Shown here in pieces: positions 12,458 to 24,992 of a stretch of DNA of 64,000 bases (positions are counted from its first letter, which is position 1; every line of letters starts with the position of its first letter). The notes beneath the pieces were generated by a model. That model saw only the letters and a list, made by a program, of their open reading frames with translations, made no database searches and was not told the origin of the DNA. The stretch comes from Earliella scabrosa. Lineage: Eukaryota; Basidiomycota; Agaricomycetes; Polyporales; Polyporaceae. Location of the stretch: contig JABYQQ010000010.1 of the NCBI GenBank assembly GCA_022605405.1, forward strand, positions 372,001 to 436,000, read 5' to 3'. The position numbers and the translations under genes were made by a program.

Positions 12458-14872
12458 TCAGAGCGGTCTGCAGAGCCTATCAGGTATCCGAGAGAGTCGT
12501 CCACGGTGCCGACTAGTCGAGTCAGGTTGTTCCGGTCCCGGAAGCAGCAGACCATGAGTCTGTCCAGATCCGAATAGCCCAGGAGATCCAGCGGGGAACA
12601 CAGAGCCTAGGATTCTTGATCTCGATCTTGGGCCTGTTCCGGTCAGCGTGATGCTTGCGGTTGACGGCTCGACATGTTGCCATGTCTTCGAGAACATATT
12701 CCGGGCAGAAGCTAGAAGCACGAATGCACTCTGACGGAGCGTGCCGTGTCAGGGCAAGAGCATGAGGTCCAGCTGAAACACACCAACCATCAGAGTCGAC
12801 GAAGCAAAGACGGTCACCACACGGAGTGCCCGGATGCAACCATACAACACGCGGACTAGTGGAAGGTCAAGCGTTGAGGGATGGACTTAGGGAACAGGTT
12901 TCAGCGATGGGTTTAGAGCGCTGGTTGAGAACTCACGTCTAAGGAAGTGTATCGCTGCTTCTTGGAACCATGACCACAGTGTCGTTGCCCACTCGTGTTG
13001 ATACACATCCCTGAGCGACTCCTTCACCTCGGAGACAGTGACGTTAAGGTCTTCTATCCCCGTGCGTGCCTTGACGACGAGTTCGGAAAGCGCGTGAGAG
13101 ACGTTGTCCGCGGCTTCGACCATCTCCAGCTGCTTCTCTTGGGCCATGTGGGAGTGCCGAAGCTGCACTTCCATTGCCACACCCGCCCGCTGCGCGTCCG
13201 ATACGAGCAGGGTTACCACCTGGCAGGAGGATCATTAGTGATGAATCTGTCACATCCCTCTCCGACACTCACGTGCTGCAATTCTTCAAACCTTTGCTCG
13301 AAAGATGAAAACCGAGCGTCGACGTGATCCTTATACACCGCAAGGGCATGATCGAGGGCGGCTGATCCAATGATAGTGGCGACGTACCGCTAAGTAACCT
13401 ATACTTTGTAATTGCTGCGCCAATGAAGCAGAGGCTGTATCTATCCCTCGTATCAGTAATCCCTCGATAGTCGGCGCAACGCTGGCAGTCGCCGCCATGA
13501 GCTACGCAGTACTAAGTAACCCATGAATAGTGGTTTGTATTTTGAGAACGCACTTGTTCTGATGCCCGCAGTACGTTCGCATCTATCTGTTCGGAGATAT
13601 AGGCGATGCAAGGCCTATGTCACGGCTAAGTGCTCGCCTTATAGAGTGTCTCTGCATATGCATGTACTGCGCCTTCGTGCACCTCAAGAATCAAAGCTCG
13701 ATATGCGTCAACCATCTGGTACTGTCTGTCAAGGGTCTACGAGGGTGCCAGCGGGAGTTGAGTCGAACCTCTGTGAGAGCAAGGCTCAACTGATCAGAAA
13801 CCGTGCCGGATGCAACCTCAATGCCGGCGGCGGAGGTACGTAGTTGATCCAAGGTACCACGAATAGCCTTGACATGAAGATTCAAGCTGAAGGGCTGCAC
13901 TCGTCCGAAAGAGCAAAACTCACTTCCAATATTGTGTCTGTCTGGGCCCAACCCTGTTGCATCTGCTTCTCTCGGTCAGAGAGGTATCGTAACACGGCGA
14001 TACTTTCCACCGTCGTGTTGTGGTGGATTTCTCGGGCAGTATCTGTTCACGTCAACACGTAAGCGTCCTAGAAGGCAGAATCCAGAGACGAACCAATGTC
14101 GTTCCACCGTCGGAATGCGAAGCATAGCTGCGCTGTAGCGATGATTAGTGTCTATCCAATACGGTGATGGTGGATCCATAACTCACGGACTTCTCGCAGA
14201 TAACCCGAATAGCTAGACCAGTACTGCGCACTTCGGGATAATGCTCTGCGCGGCTTGGTAAGATCTCGGCGGACAACTTCAGCCACGATGCGTCTCACGA
14301 GACACATTTCCCTGGAGACTCGTCCGGGATGTAATCGAAGTCCATGCCCGGTTGAAACGGCGTGCATTCCAGTGGTGGTGAGTGATGTTCGGCGGTAGCT
14401 ATCTCGCACAACGTCATGGCAAGCGCCGCTGGGTATATGCGTGGTGTCAGCGAGATCCGCCGATAGCATATAGCTTGTCCTCTTACCCTTCACCCTCTCT
14501 ACCTCGTTCGTTTCAAGGTCCCCGCATCTAGCGCTAATTGAACTTGAGACACGACGAAAACAGTCGGGCTTCCTAGAATAGGCTTCCAGCGATCCTACGG
14601 TTGCAACGATGAGATGCCGACTCGGGGACAACGGCGAGGTGGGATGTGCACTCACTCGACCCTTCCAAGATCGCCGCAACTTCCGCCGGAGGCGTCCCGC
14701 CCTCTGGGGATGCTTAGCCTCCAATCGGCAATGATAGACGCGTCCGCACGGCGCACGTACCGTACATGTTCCCAGACTCGCTATGACCGTGCTTCTGCCG
14801 CGAGGGCGCATATCCCCACGAGAGCGCCTGAGACAAAGGCAGGATCACCAGCAACAGTTCCAACGAGAACAT
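12458..14872 (-). CDS. KAR5: Nuclear fusion (karyogamy) protein, KAR5/THT1 family
   Basis: An ER/nuclear-envelope membrane protein required to fuse nuclear envelopes after mating, by family knowledge. Seen: an N-terminal signal peptide (MFSLELLLVILPLSQALS); a Cys-rich lumenal domain with the family blocks YSRKPDCFRR...ARCGDLE, ALAMTLCEIATAEHHSPPLEC and LSRSAQYWSSYSGYLRE; two or more heptad-like coiled-coil exons (about 13951-13700 and 13219-12960); and a hydrophobic C-terminal segment assembled across introns at about 12869-12700 (RALRVVTVFASSTLM joined to SAFVLLASARNMF). The start at 14872 is set by the signal peptide. The stop at 12458 is the least certain part. It lies 200 bp from the divergent GST gene. 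In a dikaryotic fungus, karyogamy is delayed to the basidium, so expression there is expected (inference). Confidence 0.85.
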
Positions 14873-15072
14873 GATGACCAGACACCGGACAAGATTGACT
14901 AAGTATGCGGCCGCCGTGCTGGAGGAGATGGGAGGACTTGAAAGAGCCCTCCACCTGGAGTCGTGCGCGTGGGGGTGTGAACGGGCGCTTACGAGTTACC
15001 CACGGCGAGTTGGTGTCACCGTCTCAATGCAAACCCACGCCCCTGCTTGCTTCCTTACCACCCGCAACCATC
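14873..15072. promoter_or_regulatory. Short shared promoter between KAR5 and the GST gene
   Basis: Exactly 200 bp separate the two divergent start codons, so both promoters must overlap here. No TATA box was seen on either strand. Whether the two genes are co-regulated cannot be told from sequence. Confidence 0.45.
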
Positions 15073-16246
15073 ATGGCGCAAGCAACGACGAATATCGCGG
15101 AAGGAGTCGGGTCTCCCAAGCTTGTCGTTCATCACTTGAACAACTCTCGGTCTCAACGGATTCTGTGGCTGTTGGTATGGAGTTTGTTCTGGTACACCCA
15201 CCTCAGCGCTAACGCATAACCTATGCTCGTCACCATCTGCTTCGTCTCCTGATGGCTGGAGCAGGAGGAGCTCGAGGTTCCCTATGAGATCAAAAAGTAT
15301 CAGCGCACGTCGGACATGACAGCACCGCCCGAGCTGAAAGAAGTCAACCCGTTGGGAAATGCACCGGTCATTACTGATGGTTCCCTCAACTTGGCGGAAA
15401 GTGGCGCTATCGTCGGTATGTGATGTCGAGACAACTCTGGGATACGGAGAACCCATGGACTGCCCGGGGCTCTCGTGCAAAGAGAGGCTCGGTCAGCCAG
15501 TGCTCGCCCAGGCCCTTCTTCGGTACCTTCTGACGCCTCAGTAAGAATATATCATACAGAAGTATGGCAATGGTCGTGCGCAGCCTCCCGAGTCGGGGCT
15601 CATAGACAATCTTTACTGTGAGTCCCTCAGTGGGCTGGACGATGCTGCGAACATTACTGATGCCAAAGGGTTGCACAGTCACCCACTATTCCGAGGCTTC
15701 CCTTATGCCCATGCTGGTAAACAAGCTCATCTTCAAGATCATCCCAGAGAGGTCGCCTTTCCTGTTGCGCCCTCTGCTTAAGGGCGTGTTTGGCATGATC
15801 GCAAGCAAGATGCTCGACCCACGTCTCAAAACACACGCTAAGATGGTAAGAGAAACTCGTGTCAGCTATGCATCGGACGTCCTACAGTAATGGTTTCGAA
15901 CTGCATAGATCGAAGACCACCTCGCTAAGACCGACGGCTGGTTCGCAGGCGGCCAGGAACCAACCTCAGCGGACTACATGATGGTATTCTGTCTCGAGGC
16001 TTGGGGAACCGAAGACAAAGCCAGCCTTGGTCCGAAGACGAAGGCATACATCGCGCGAGCACATGCAAGGTAAATTTTCCAGTCATGTTGCGGTTTCATG
16101 TGTCATTCATCCCTTGTTCGCTGCAGACCCGCGTACCAACGGGTGAGTTCTATACTCGCCGGCGGAGACGTGTCTGATAGGGGCCTCTCCTTTGCTAGGG
16201 GCTCGAGAAAGGTGGAGAGTATGCGTACGCGAAGGCGTCTCTGTGA
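15073..16246 (+). CDS. Glutathione S-transferase, GTT1-like
   Basis: Conjugates glutathione to electrophiles or reduces peroxides; probably cytosolic or membrane-associated, as for GTT1. Seven exons (15073-15174, 15265-15415, 15546-15617, 15679-15845, 15909-16069, 16127-16142, 16199-16246) give 238 residues, the usual length. Seen: the thioredoxin-like N-domain with the glutathione-site loop NSRSQRILWLLEELEVPYE, the cis-Pro motif NPLGNAPVI, and LAESGAIVEYI, where ESG binds the gamma-glutamyl group. The all-helical C-domain follows, with a conserved SADYMM block. The sixth exon is only 16 nt, yet both its junctions keep frame (RPAYQR). The layout matches the yeast Gtt1 family more than the Ure2 or omega classes; substrate unknown. 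Confidence 0.92.
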
Positions 16247-16964
16247 GCGTCTCCCGCGTTCGCCGACAGGAACCGCATACCACATGGTTTTACACAAGGT
16301 AACGTACTCCTCCTCCACATGTCGTCCGTTGGAGGAGGGGCAGTTGTGGAAGTCCGTTCATGCCGCATGTGCGTTAGTTGTATTTCCGTCCTCAGCAGGA
16401 ATCATGAGGCAATGTTGTCAGAAGCAAGTCAGAAGCACCGCGCGCTTCTATCGGCCGTGCAGGCCACGCGTGCGTGATCAACAGGTGTCCACAGCTGTCG
16501 AAACCAACATTGCCTCGTGCTATATCACCGTCGCAGCAGCCTTCGCGAAGCACCCAAAGAGTTACAGCTACAATAGATATCAATTAGAGGGGAAGGCGTA
16601 AGGTACAGGACTGAGGAGGGCGGCTACAACAGGCTACGTAAGCACATGGTGTCTATGTTCTATGCTACAGAGGGGTGCTAGGCCAGAATGTCGAGGCCAT
16701 GGAGCCCGTGGTATGATGGAGTCAGAGTAACGATACATGGTCAGGGAGAAAGGGCAAGATCGAATGCGGGCAGTCCAAACAATACAGTTCAGAGAAAGAA
16801 CAACGAAGGGGAGAGATATGGAGACATGCAACGGTGGGCAATAATTAGACTGCTCGAGAGCGAAAGCGAGGACGAGAAGGATGGGTATGGAAACAGCAGA
16901 GATATGCGGATAGTATGCAAGGAATGACGACTCACGTCGTCTGATTAGGATGTGGTAGGTTCTT
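16247..16964. other. Convergent 3' intergenic region
   Basis: About 720 nt between the converging GST gene and the coiled-coil protein gene. Short ORFs only, with no splice continuity. No repeat or RNA gene seen. Confidence 0.5.
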
Positions 16965-18205
16965 TTAGCGGCGTTCTTCGACGCGGGTCCGTCGCGATAG
17001 TGTGCCAGAAGCCAGTTTCTGCACCCAGCGCTCTGAGCCTTCGCCTTCGACCCAGTGCCCTGTGACGGGGTCACGCTCGAAGTCGCCGTCGCGGTAGTTG
17101 TACCGCTCCTGCAAGAGCTTCAGCAACGGGTTCCTGAGCGCCGGGTCCATGCGGACGTTCTCCCCGGGGAGATAGCTCCCGACGTTGTGACGTGCGAGGC
17201 TCTCCTCGAACAGCGCTTCCTCGTAGGTGCACCCGCAGTTGAGGTAGCCTGGGGGTGCCATGCGGGGCGGGTACGTCCTCCGCTCGCGCCGAGAGTCGTG
17301 CCACGCGCAGAGCGCATTGCCCGCGCGGTTCAGCGAGCAGAAGATCTTGACGCGCGCCTCGGTGCGTACCCGCCATTCGTCCTGGAACGTCGGTGGAGGG
17401 GGCGGCGTCGGCAGAGGGGAGGGCAGGCCGCCGGGGTAGACTCCACGCGACACCTCCGCCTCGAGCTCCTTGATCCGTTTCCGCTGAGAGTCCGCCATGA
17501 TCTGGAGCTCACGGATGCGCTGGCGCAGCATGTGAAGCTCTTCGTCCTTCTCATGAGGGGAGTGGCTGTGGCGAGCGGGCGCGGGCGTGGCGGAAGGGGA
17601 GATGATCATCGCCGCGGACGATGATGGGTTCCTGCTGCCCTGCGCGTAGACGAACTGCTCCGCGAAGCCAGGCGAGTGAATGCTCGGAGACCCCTCCGGC
17701 GAGTACATCATGTTGTACGGGTAGGCGGCGAATGCGCCCGACGGGCTCGCGGACGGAAGCGGAGTACCGTAGGCCATGCTTGATTCATCGGACACGGGCA
17801 TGAATGCACCAGACATCGTGCTCGACGTAGGGGACGATGTCCAGGACGCGAGGCCGGATGGAGGGGTGACAGAGGTACGCGGCTGCACGGTGATCTGCGC
17901 GTCGCCCATCGCACCCGACAAGCTCGACGTCGAGCTCGAGTGCGGGCGCATCCCGGTCCGCGACTGCAAACGGCGTTGCGGATCGCCCTGTAAAGAGCAT
18001 AGCGGTACGTGAGCACAGGGCGCGAACTCAGCGTCGCGCGCGGTCATCGTACCTGCGGGTAGCCGGCGTATGGGAATGAGGCCTGTTGGTCCCCGCTACC
18101 GCTCCGCCGGCTTGCCGTCATCGGGGCTTGCGGGTTTCCCGGGAACTGGTCATGTTCAGTTTTGACGCTGGGGGCGGGCCACGCTCCGTACGGTGTCTGG
18201 GACAT
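16965..18205 (-). CDS. Ser/Pro-rich coiled-coil protein of unknown function
   Basis: Two exons (18205-18053 and 17987-16965) give 391 residues. Not a family I can name. Seen: a disordered Ser/Pro/Gly-rich N-terminal half with tyrosines (SQTPYGAWPAP at the start); a heptad-like helix at about residues 195-230 (DEELHMLRQRIRELQIMADS, then RKRIKELEAEV); a Pro-rich hinge; and a conserved-looking C-terminal part of about 130 residues with FCSLNRAGNALCAWHDSRRE, NCGCTYEEALFEESL and LLKLLQERYNYRDGDFERD. Cys, Trp and His residues are spaced in the C-terminal part, but no known metal motif fits. The coiled coil plus disordered tail suggests a transcription or scaffold factor (inference only). A pyrimidine-rich leader precedes the ATG. 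Confidence 0.75.
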
Positions 18206-20401
18206 TTTGAAGAGTAGTTCGTCCTGGTGCTTCTCGTGGAAGTTGTATGGGGTTTTGCGTAGGCGAGAAGTTCTGGCTAATAAGGAAGGACTGTGCGCGA
18301 TGCGCGTTCTACTGGAAGGATAGACAAGGGACGTCGAGAACGACGGAGGAAGGGAGGGAGAAGCGGGAGGCGACGGGAGATAAGTAGCCAACTTGAGAGA
18401 CCTCGACTCTAGCTGAGTGGCGGGGAAGCAGCAGTGGAGGAGCAGTGTATAAATGTGAAACACGACCGCCGTGGCGGTGTCGCTGTCTCCTTGCTCGGAG
18501 GCGCAGGAATTGCTCACGGGCGGATTGTGGGACACGCCATTTTCCGCGCATCGACGTCGTTGGGGGAGGGAGAGATGATCAAATGTCGCCAGGGACCGCG
18601 ATCCTCTGAGGCCAGGACGTAGGGAGACTCCGCAGACAGCCTGGAAGAAGCCGGGCCCCATGTTGCCGCCATGAACCGCCTCGTACCAACTTTGGAGTGC
18701 AGGCCTTGGTTGTAAAGGATTTAATCAGAAGTTGACACACGCGTGCGACATGATAGGAAAATGATCCTACATACGGCAGCATGGCATAAGATCTCAATAT
18801 GCATCTGCGCGATTCTCATCGTAAGCAGGGGCACCGCCAAAGTCAAACATACCATCGTGGCATTTGAGCCCCAGCTTGCGGCCGAATACTGCCTTGGGAA
18901 CATCGTAGCATCCGGCGTCGAGAGGCGGGGCAGGGCGGTTATGGCGTTGCTAACTTGATGATCTATCACGTGTTCCGGCTTGCAGATATGGCATCTCAAC
19001 AGAGCTGTTCCATAGGCAGTGCGACGGCGATCGAGCGCATGGTCTGTGGTCTGAACGTAAACTGGGTGTCTATCATACGGGTGCCTTGCTGTTAATTTAC
19101 GTGTGTGTTTGAAGGGGTGGCGGAGGCCAGACACTGCGTGCACGTCCACTCCGGCGGAATACCATGGCATCCCTGACATGACGCCCAGATCACCCACATC
19201 AGATCCGTAGACGCCGTATACGATTTGTTCTGCAGGTGCCATGACCGACTTTCGTCATGAGGAAGTGCTTGACACGACGCGTCAAGGCCACTAGCATCGC
19301 ATGTGGCTGACGGCATCGATGGCCAAGCATTCACGTACGTTGGGCGACCTTGGGTACAAACCCACTGTGCAGACCGATCTTGTACTTTGATCCATACGCT
19401 GATCATTGCGTCATGTTTGAGTCTCGGTGAGTGCGCCGAGAATGTTTGCCGGACAGCTAGCGTTGGGACATGCATCTGAGGCATGCGGGACGGAGCGCGG
19501 GTGAGGCCGGTCAATAGCGAAGACTACCTAGCCTTCTTCCCAGCTCGGGGAAATCGCTCATACGACCATGCCCGGCGCAGCATACAGGCCAAGTCATTTG
19601 TGGCAAGGAAGCATGATTGTAGACCATGCTACCATATGTGTGGATGGAGACCCGGGGACGGGACCGTCCGGCATTCTTCTTAGTGGCTACCGGAGCGAAG
19701 GCGTCGGTTGTGTATGGCAGACAAACGCCCGGACATACAATACACAGTCACGTAGTCTGTTAACGACGGGGTCGACTGGTCAGCAATGGATCAATGATAT
19801 CGATGAGATCGACAGGTCGAGTAGCGACGCAATCACCTCCCGATGCCAAACCAGGACATTGACCCCTCGGGTGAGAGCGCTGTTCCTACAGCGACCAGTC
19901 ATCAGCGAATGATCATATATACTGCACGCACAATCAGGACGGGGACCCATGACCAACAGAGAGAGGTTCAATGCCGCCCACTATCATTCCAAGCTCGAGA
20001 GGCAGTCCCCAAGTCAGTGAGTAATGATCGGGATGGGGACGCGCGCTGACCGGACAGAACACGTTTTCTGCGGGACGACAGACACAGTGATCTGCAGAAC
20101 ATCACAGAGAAGGTGTGGTCAGAACTGACGGAAGAAGTCAGGAAGACAGGTATGTGATGGAGGACGGCTCGGTCCGGACTGCTGTGCACAGGTGAGCAGA
20201 CACCGGTCGCTTTGATCATAGCGGAATGAGAGGAGAGCCCGTGCCGATCGCGAGTGTCCTGCGAGAGTCCGAGACTCCCAGGCCTGAGGCCTGACTGTTT
20301 GTCGCCCGATCGAACCGCAGCGACAAGGCAGGAACCCGTGAACGCTGGATCGGCACATCCGGGGGCGCCCACTATCAGCACGTCACTCAGGCTGGCGACC
20401 G
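18206..20401. other. Gene-poor stretch
   Basis: About 2.2 kb with no gene I can support. The largest minus ORF (19514-19092, 140 codons) has no recognisable domain and average third positions unlike the surrounding genes. Codon use and base composition are flatter than in flanking coding DNA, which suggests old, degenerate sequence. The left 400 bp should contain the promoter of the coiled-coil gene. Confidence 0.45.
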
Positions 20402-21145
20402 AAGCGGCGCAGGACGATTGCGGTGAAGGGTACAACAGGACCCCTGAAATTCCCTATACCCTCCCGGCCGAAAGTCCGGACGGCGCTTAGGGTTTTTGGG
20501 CCTCCAGGACGACCGCTCATCCGGACGCAAAAGCCCCAAATCGAGGTTTTACGCGGCCGAACGTCCGGACATGTCTCGCCCAACCCTACAAGGATCGCCC
20601 GGGCATCCGGACATCAATGACATCGGACATCGCCGGGGGTCGAGTCCTTAGTAGGTCGGGTAGCAAGTAAGAGTGTAGAATCAACAGTTGATTAGAGACT
20701 GTTGTAAAGGCGTTAAAATTGATGACCATATGCTTACTATGATACCTACTATGAGTTGCTAGTAGTCAATACAAATTGGCGCGCAGCCAATCCGTCATGC
20801 CAGATGCATGCATGAGCAGAATTTTGATGAAACCTGTCCCCGTTTTCGTCAACTACCCTTTCAATTGCAATCTGCAGGCACCTGCATCATATCTGCTGGG
20901 TAGTATGGACGACAGAACGGCTCTGGGGTGCTTGGTCGCACCATCCGGACACACACCGGCCCCGAAGGGGCCGGTCGGAAAATCCGGACATGGAACCACT
21001 TCTGAGGCCAGCCGGCCGAAAGTCCGGACAAAATCCTCAAAACCTGTCCGGACATGGAGGGCCAGATTTGGAGCGCCTATCGGCCGGCCTCTTATAGGGA
21101 CTTTCAGGGGTCCTGGTACAACCGTCCAAACAACTGTCGAAGCTT
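20402..21145. mobile_element. Degenerate inverted-repeat element with TCCGGA subterminal motifs
   Basis: Inverted terminal segments at about 20402-20470 and 21075-21142 match when one is reverse-complemented. The core AGGACCCCTGAAA followed by TCCCTATA is shared, with weaker similarity for some 30 nt outward and GGCCG just inside. Between them lie eight TCCGGA motifs (20475, 20520, 20564, 20606, 20944, 20983, 21023, 21047), four near each end, the arrangement of subterminal transposase-binding sites in DNA transposons. The interior has no transposase ORF, so it would be a non-autonomous or decayed copy. No target-site duplication could be fixed, and superfamily is not assigned. Confidence 0.5.
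20955..20975. repeat. Perfect 9-bp stem hairpin inside the inverted-repeat element
   Basis: ACCGGCCCC, a GAA spacer, then GGGGCCGGT: a perfect palindrome on the right flank of the element's interior. It is likely to extrude as a cruciform or form a strong RNA stem-loop. Function unknown. Confidence 0.6.
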
Positions 21146-21646
21146 GTCTGGGCCGACACGCCGTGTACATCATGCCTGCTCATGCGACTGTCGACCGCGA
21201 GCACGGATGAACATGCCATGCAGGGCGTGGGGCGCGTGAAGCTCCTTGTACTCTGTCAAGGCCGTCGATGCAGCCAAGACGCACGCACGGTGACGCTTCG
21301 GTGACAAAGTACTGCCCTTGATATACTGCGTTCTGCGTATTGATCCACGTCGGTATCTTCGCAGCAGTGTGGGACGGTACCCGTTTCTGCGGTGAATTAA
21401 GATCACCCACGGACGGCGCCCGTGCATACACGGGCTGTGACATTGTGAACGGACAGACTTTCATGGAGACAAGGGTGATACATGCAGGCGATATGGGGAG
21501 ACACGGGACGGTGAGTGATAAGCGACTTACTCGCGTCGGTGCCCTACTTGTCATTGGCGTCCACATTGTCGTACCGAAGCACGTCTCGCCAGGGTTTACC
21601 CTTCGGGAGTTGTTGACTACAGGGGCAATGACACGGCACTTGGCTG

Positions 21647-21967
21647 TCAGCCACTCCAGATGCAGGGACACGAGACACACCTGGACTGTGGGGGAAGGTG
21701 GACGGCACCCGTTTCAAGGTCGACATGAATGAAGCGGGTCATCTCCACCGCAGGCCGGTTGGGGCAGCTGGACGCGTGTGAAATCAGCACACCAAGTCCA
21801 CGAGGGGTGAGAGCGATGACCGAGAGGGTGTACATTCTGAAGATCCTGGGGACGGGCAGACAGTGCATCTGCGCACCTCCAGCCGCCTGGTCGGCCTCAC
21901 ACTGATACTGCAGGATTTCTGCCAGACGGCACTTCTCACGAGGCTTGTCCACGGGCGTCGTCGACAT
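21647..21967 (-). CDS. SOM1: SOM1-like subunit of the mitochondrial inner membrane peptidase
   Basis: A small protein that, in yeast, associates with the inner membrane peptidase (Imp1/Imp2) and is needed for cleavage of some precursors. Two exons (21967-21834 and 21767-21647) give 84 residues. Seen: the family core KCRLAEILQYQCE, then HCLPVPRIFRIC after splicing, so the four spaced cysteines and the RIF/RLF motif of Som1 proteins are kept. A conserved-looking tail VEMTRFIHVDLETGAVHLP follows. The spliced frame across the intron is what restores the fourth Cys. No cleavable presequence is evident, as expected for a twin-Cys intermembrane-space type protein. Its start lies 275 bp from the divergent SAHH gene. 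The last dozen residues depend on no further intron being present. Confidence 0.8.
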   Translation of the reverse strand: MSTTPVDKPREKCRLAEILQYQCEADQAAGGAQMHCLPVPRIFRMYTLSVIALTPRGLGVLISHASSCPNRPAVEMTRFIHVDLETGAVHLPPQSRCVSCPCIWSG

Positions 21968-22242
21968 GGCCAGCGCGACGGTGCTCCGGGCAGAGCGAAG
22001 GATGAGTAGAGCTCGGAAACAACGTGTGGACCCTGGAGCCGGGCGAGGGAGGGAACGTGTATGGAAATAGACTATTGCCTAGACGCGGCCGCGCGATTAG
22101 GCTCGATTAGATGAGTCCCACGTGTTTATCGCGTGGATAAGATGCTCGTTCGATGGCTCAAATAAAATTCGTCGGCCGCGTCTCTCCCACATCCCCCTTT
22201 CTCTCCTTCCACCTTCCTCCACCCCCGCCAATTTCGAGCACG
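21968..22242. promoter_or_regulatory. Divergent promoter between SOM1-like gene and SAHH
   Basis: A compact 275-bp divergent spacer. The SAHH side ends in a strong CT-rich tract (about 22180-22230) directly before the ATG, a feature of highly expressed filamentous-fungal genes, preceded by an A-rich AATAAAATTC box at about 22162. The two regulatory roles are inferred. Confidence 0.5.
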
Positions 22243-24084
<1,842 letters not shown>

Positions 24085-24380
24085 ACGATGATGTCGTGGC
24101 GTAACTTATCCTGCTACGCAGACGAACATCGGCCTCAACGCGCCTTCTCTAAAAAGGACCAGGTTTATGGGATCCTCAACGGCCCTTGGACAAGTAGAGG
24201 TTAGGTCAGAGGCTGGAGTGGCAGCGTCCCCAGTATGGTAGGCTCTCATGAGCTTGCCGAGACTGGAGGTGACGCCGAGTGCACGGCACCGGTATGGCGC
24301 TGTGGTGGATGTCGTCTGGGCCTCAACGCGCCCGTTCTCATGTTTCGTACTAGTGGAATAATCGCATAGGATGTAGGTGC

Positions 24381-24992
24381 CTACAACCGGTCGCTGTTGT
24401 CTGCCTCCACCATCAGTTGTGGGTTACGTACATCTATCTCTGAAACGGTTAGCGGTAGCATATGCTCCTTGAACAAGTACGTATGGGTCGGCGGCGGGAC
24501 GCGTCGCTCCATGTGCGCCCCCGTGTTCGCGTCGGACATAGAGCGGGCGTGATCATGATAGAAGTCGAAGTTGCGATCTGAATGGATCTTACCCTTCGCG
24601 GGCGTCCAGCTGTAGACGCTTCGGACAGCCTCGCCTTGCGAGCTCGAAGTTGTTTGTACCGTACGCCAAGCCCCAAGAAATTCTGCGAAGCAAGTGCGAT
24701 GGGCGACAGCGTCTCTCCGCTTGGTCCAATCGATCCCGCATCCGTTCCAGAGGCAGAGAAGGAGAAGACCGCGCCATGGATAGTGCGCAAGCTTGTGGGG
24801 GTATGTATTGTATTCTGTCCCATCTGACGAGGCCCACATGCGTTGCTGTGTGCTCACTTGCTTGCCACACGTGCCGCCACGGTCCGACTGCGCTGTCCAT
24901 CCGGAATGACCGTCCCCGGACACGAAGTCCATGACAGGGCGCATCGTCCGTGCGTCCTGGGAGACCCTCAGGGCGTCGGGAACGAACATCAT
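24381..24992 (-). CDS. Protein of unknown function
   Basis: Three exons (24992-24858, 24823-24660, 24609-24381) join in frame to 175 residues beginning MMFVPDALRVS and ending VEADNSDRL. I do not recognise the family. Seen: no signal peptide or membrane segment; a Gly/Ser-rich middle (FSFSASGTDAGSIGPSGE); then GVRWTPAKGKIHSDRNFDFYHDHA across the second intron; and a Pro-rich turn before THTYLFKEHMLPLTVSEIDV. Coding on this strand is supported by GC-rich third positions in all three exons and by two introns with proper splice sites that keep frame. Further 5' exons between 25000 and 25320 are possible, since a donor-like GTGAGA sits at about 25040. It is divergent from the next gene. Confidence 0.55.
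   Translation of the reverse strand: MMFVPDALRVSQDARTMRPVMDFVSGDGHSGWTAQSDRGGTCGKQVSTQQRMWASSDGTEYNTYPHKLAHYPWRGLLLLCLWNGCGIDWTKRRDAVAHRTCFAEFLGAWRTVQTTSSSQGEAVRSVYSWTPAKGKIHSDRNFDFYHDHARSMSDANTGAHMERRVPPPTHTYLFKEHMLPLTVSEIDVRNPQLMVEADNSDRL

Noticed and set aside
13740..13831. tRNA-like B-box (GGTTCGACTC on the minus strand)
   Set aside because: It lies at an intron edge of KAR5, with no A box, acceptor stem or cloverleaf.
24582..24827. Plus-strand frame containing MGDSVSPLGPIDPASVPEAE as a first exon
   Set aside because: It overlaps the minus-strand gene whose three exons join in phase with good splice sites; no plus-strand continuation was found.
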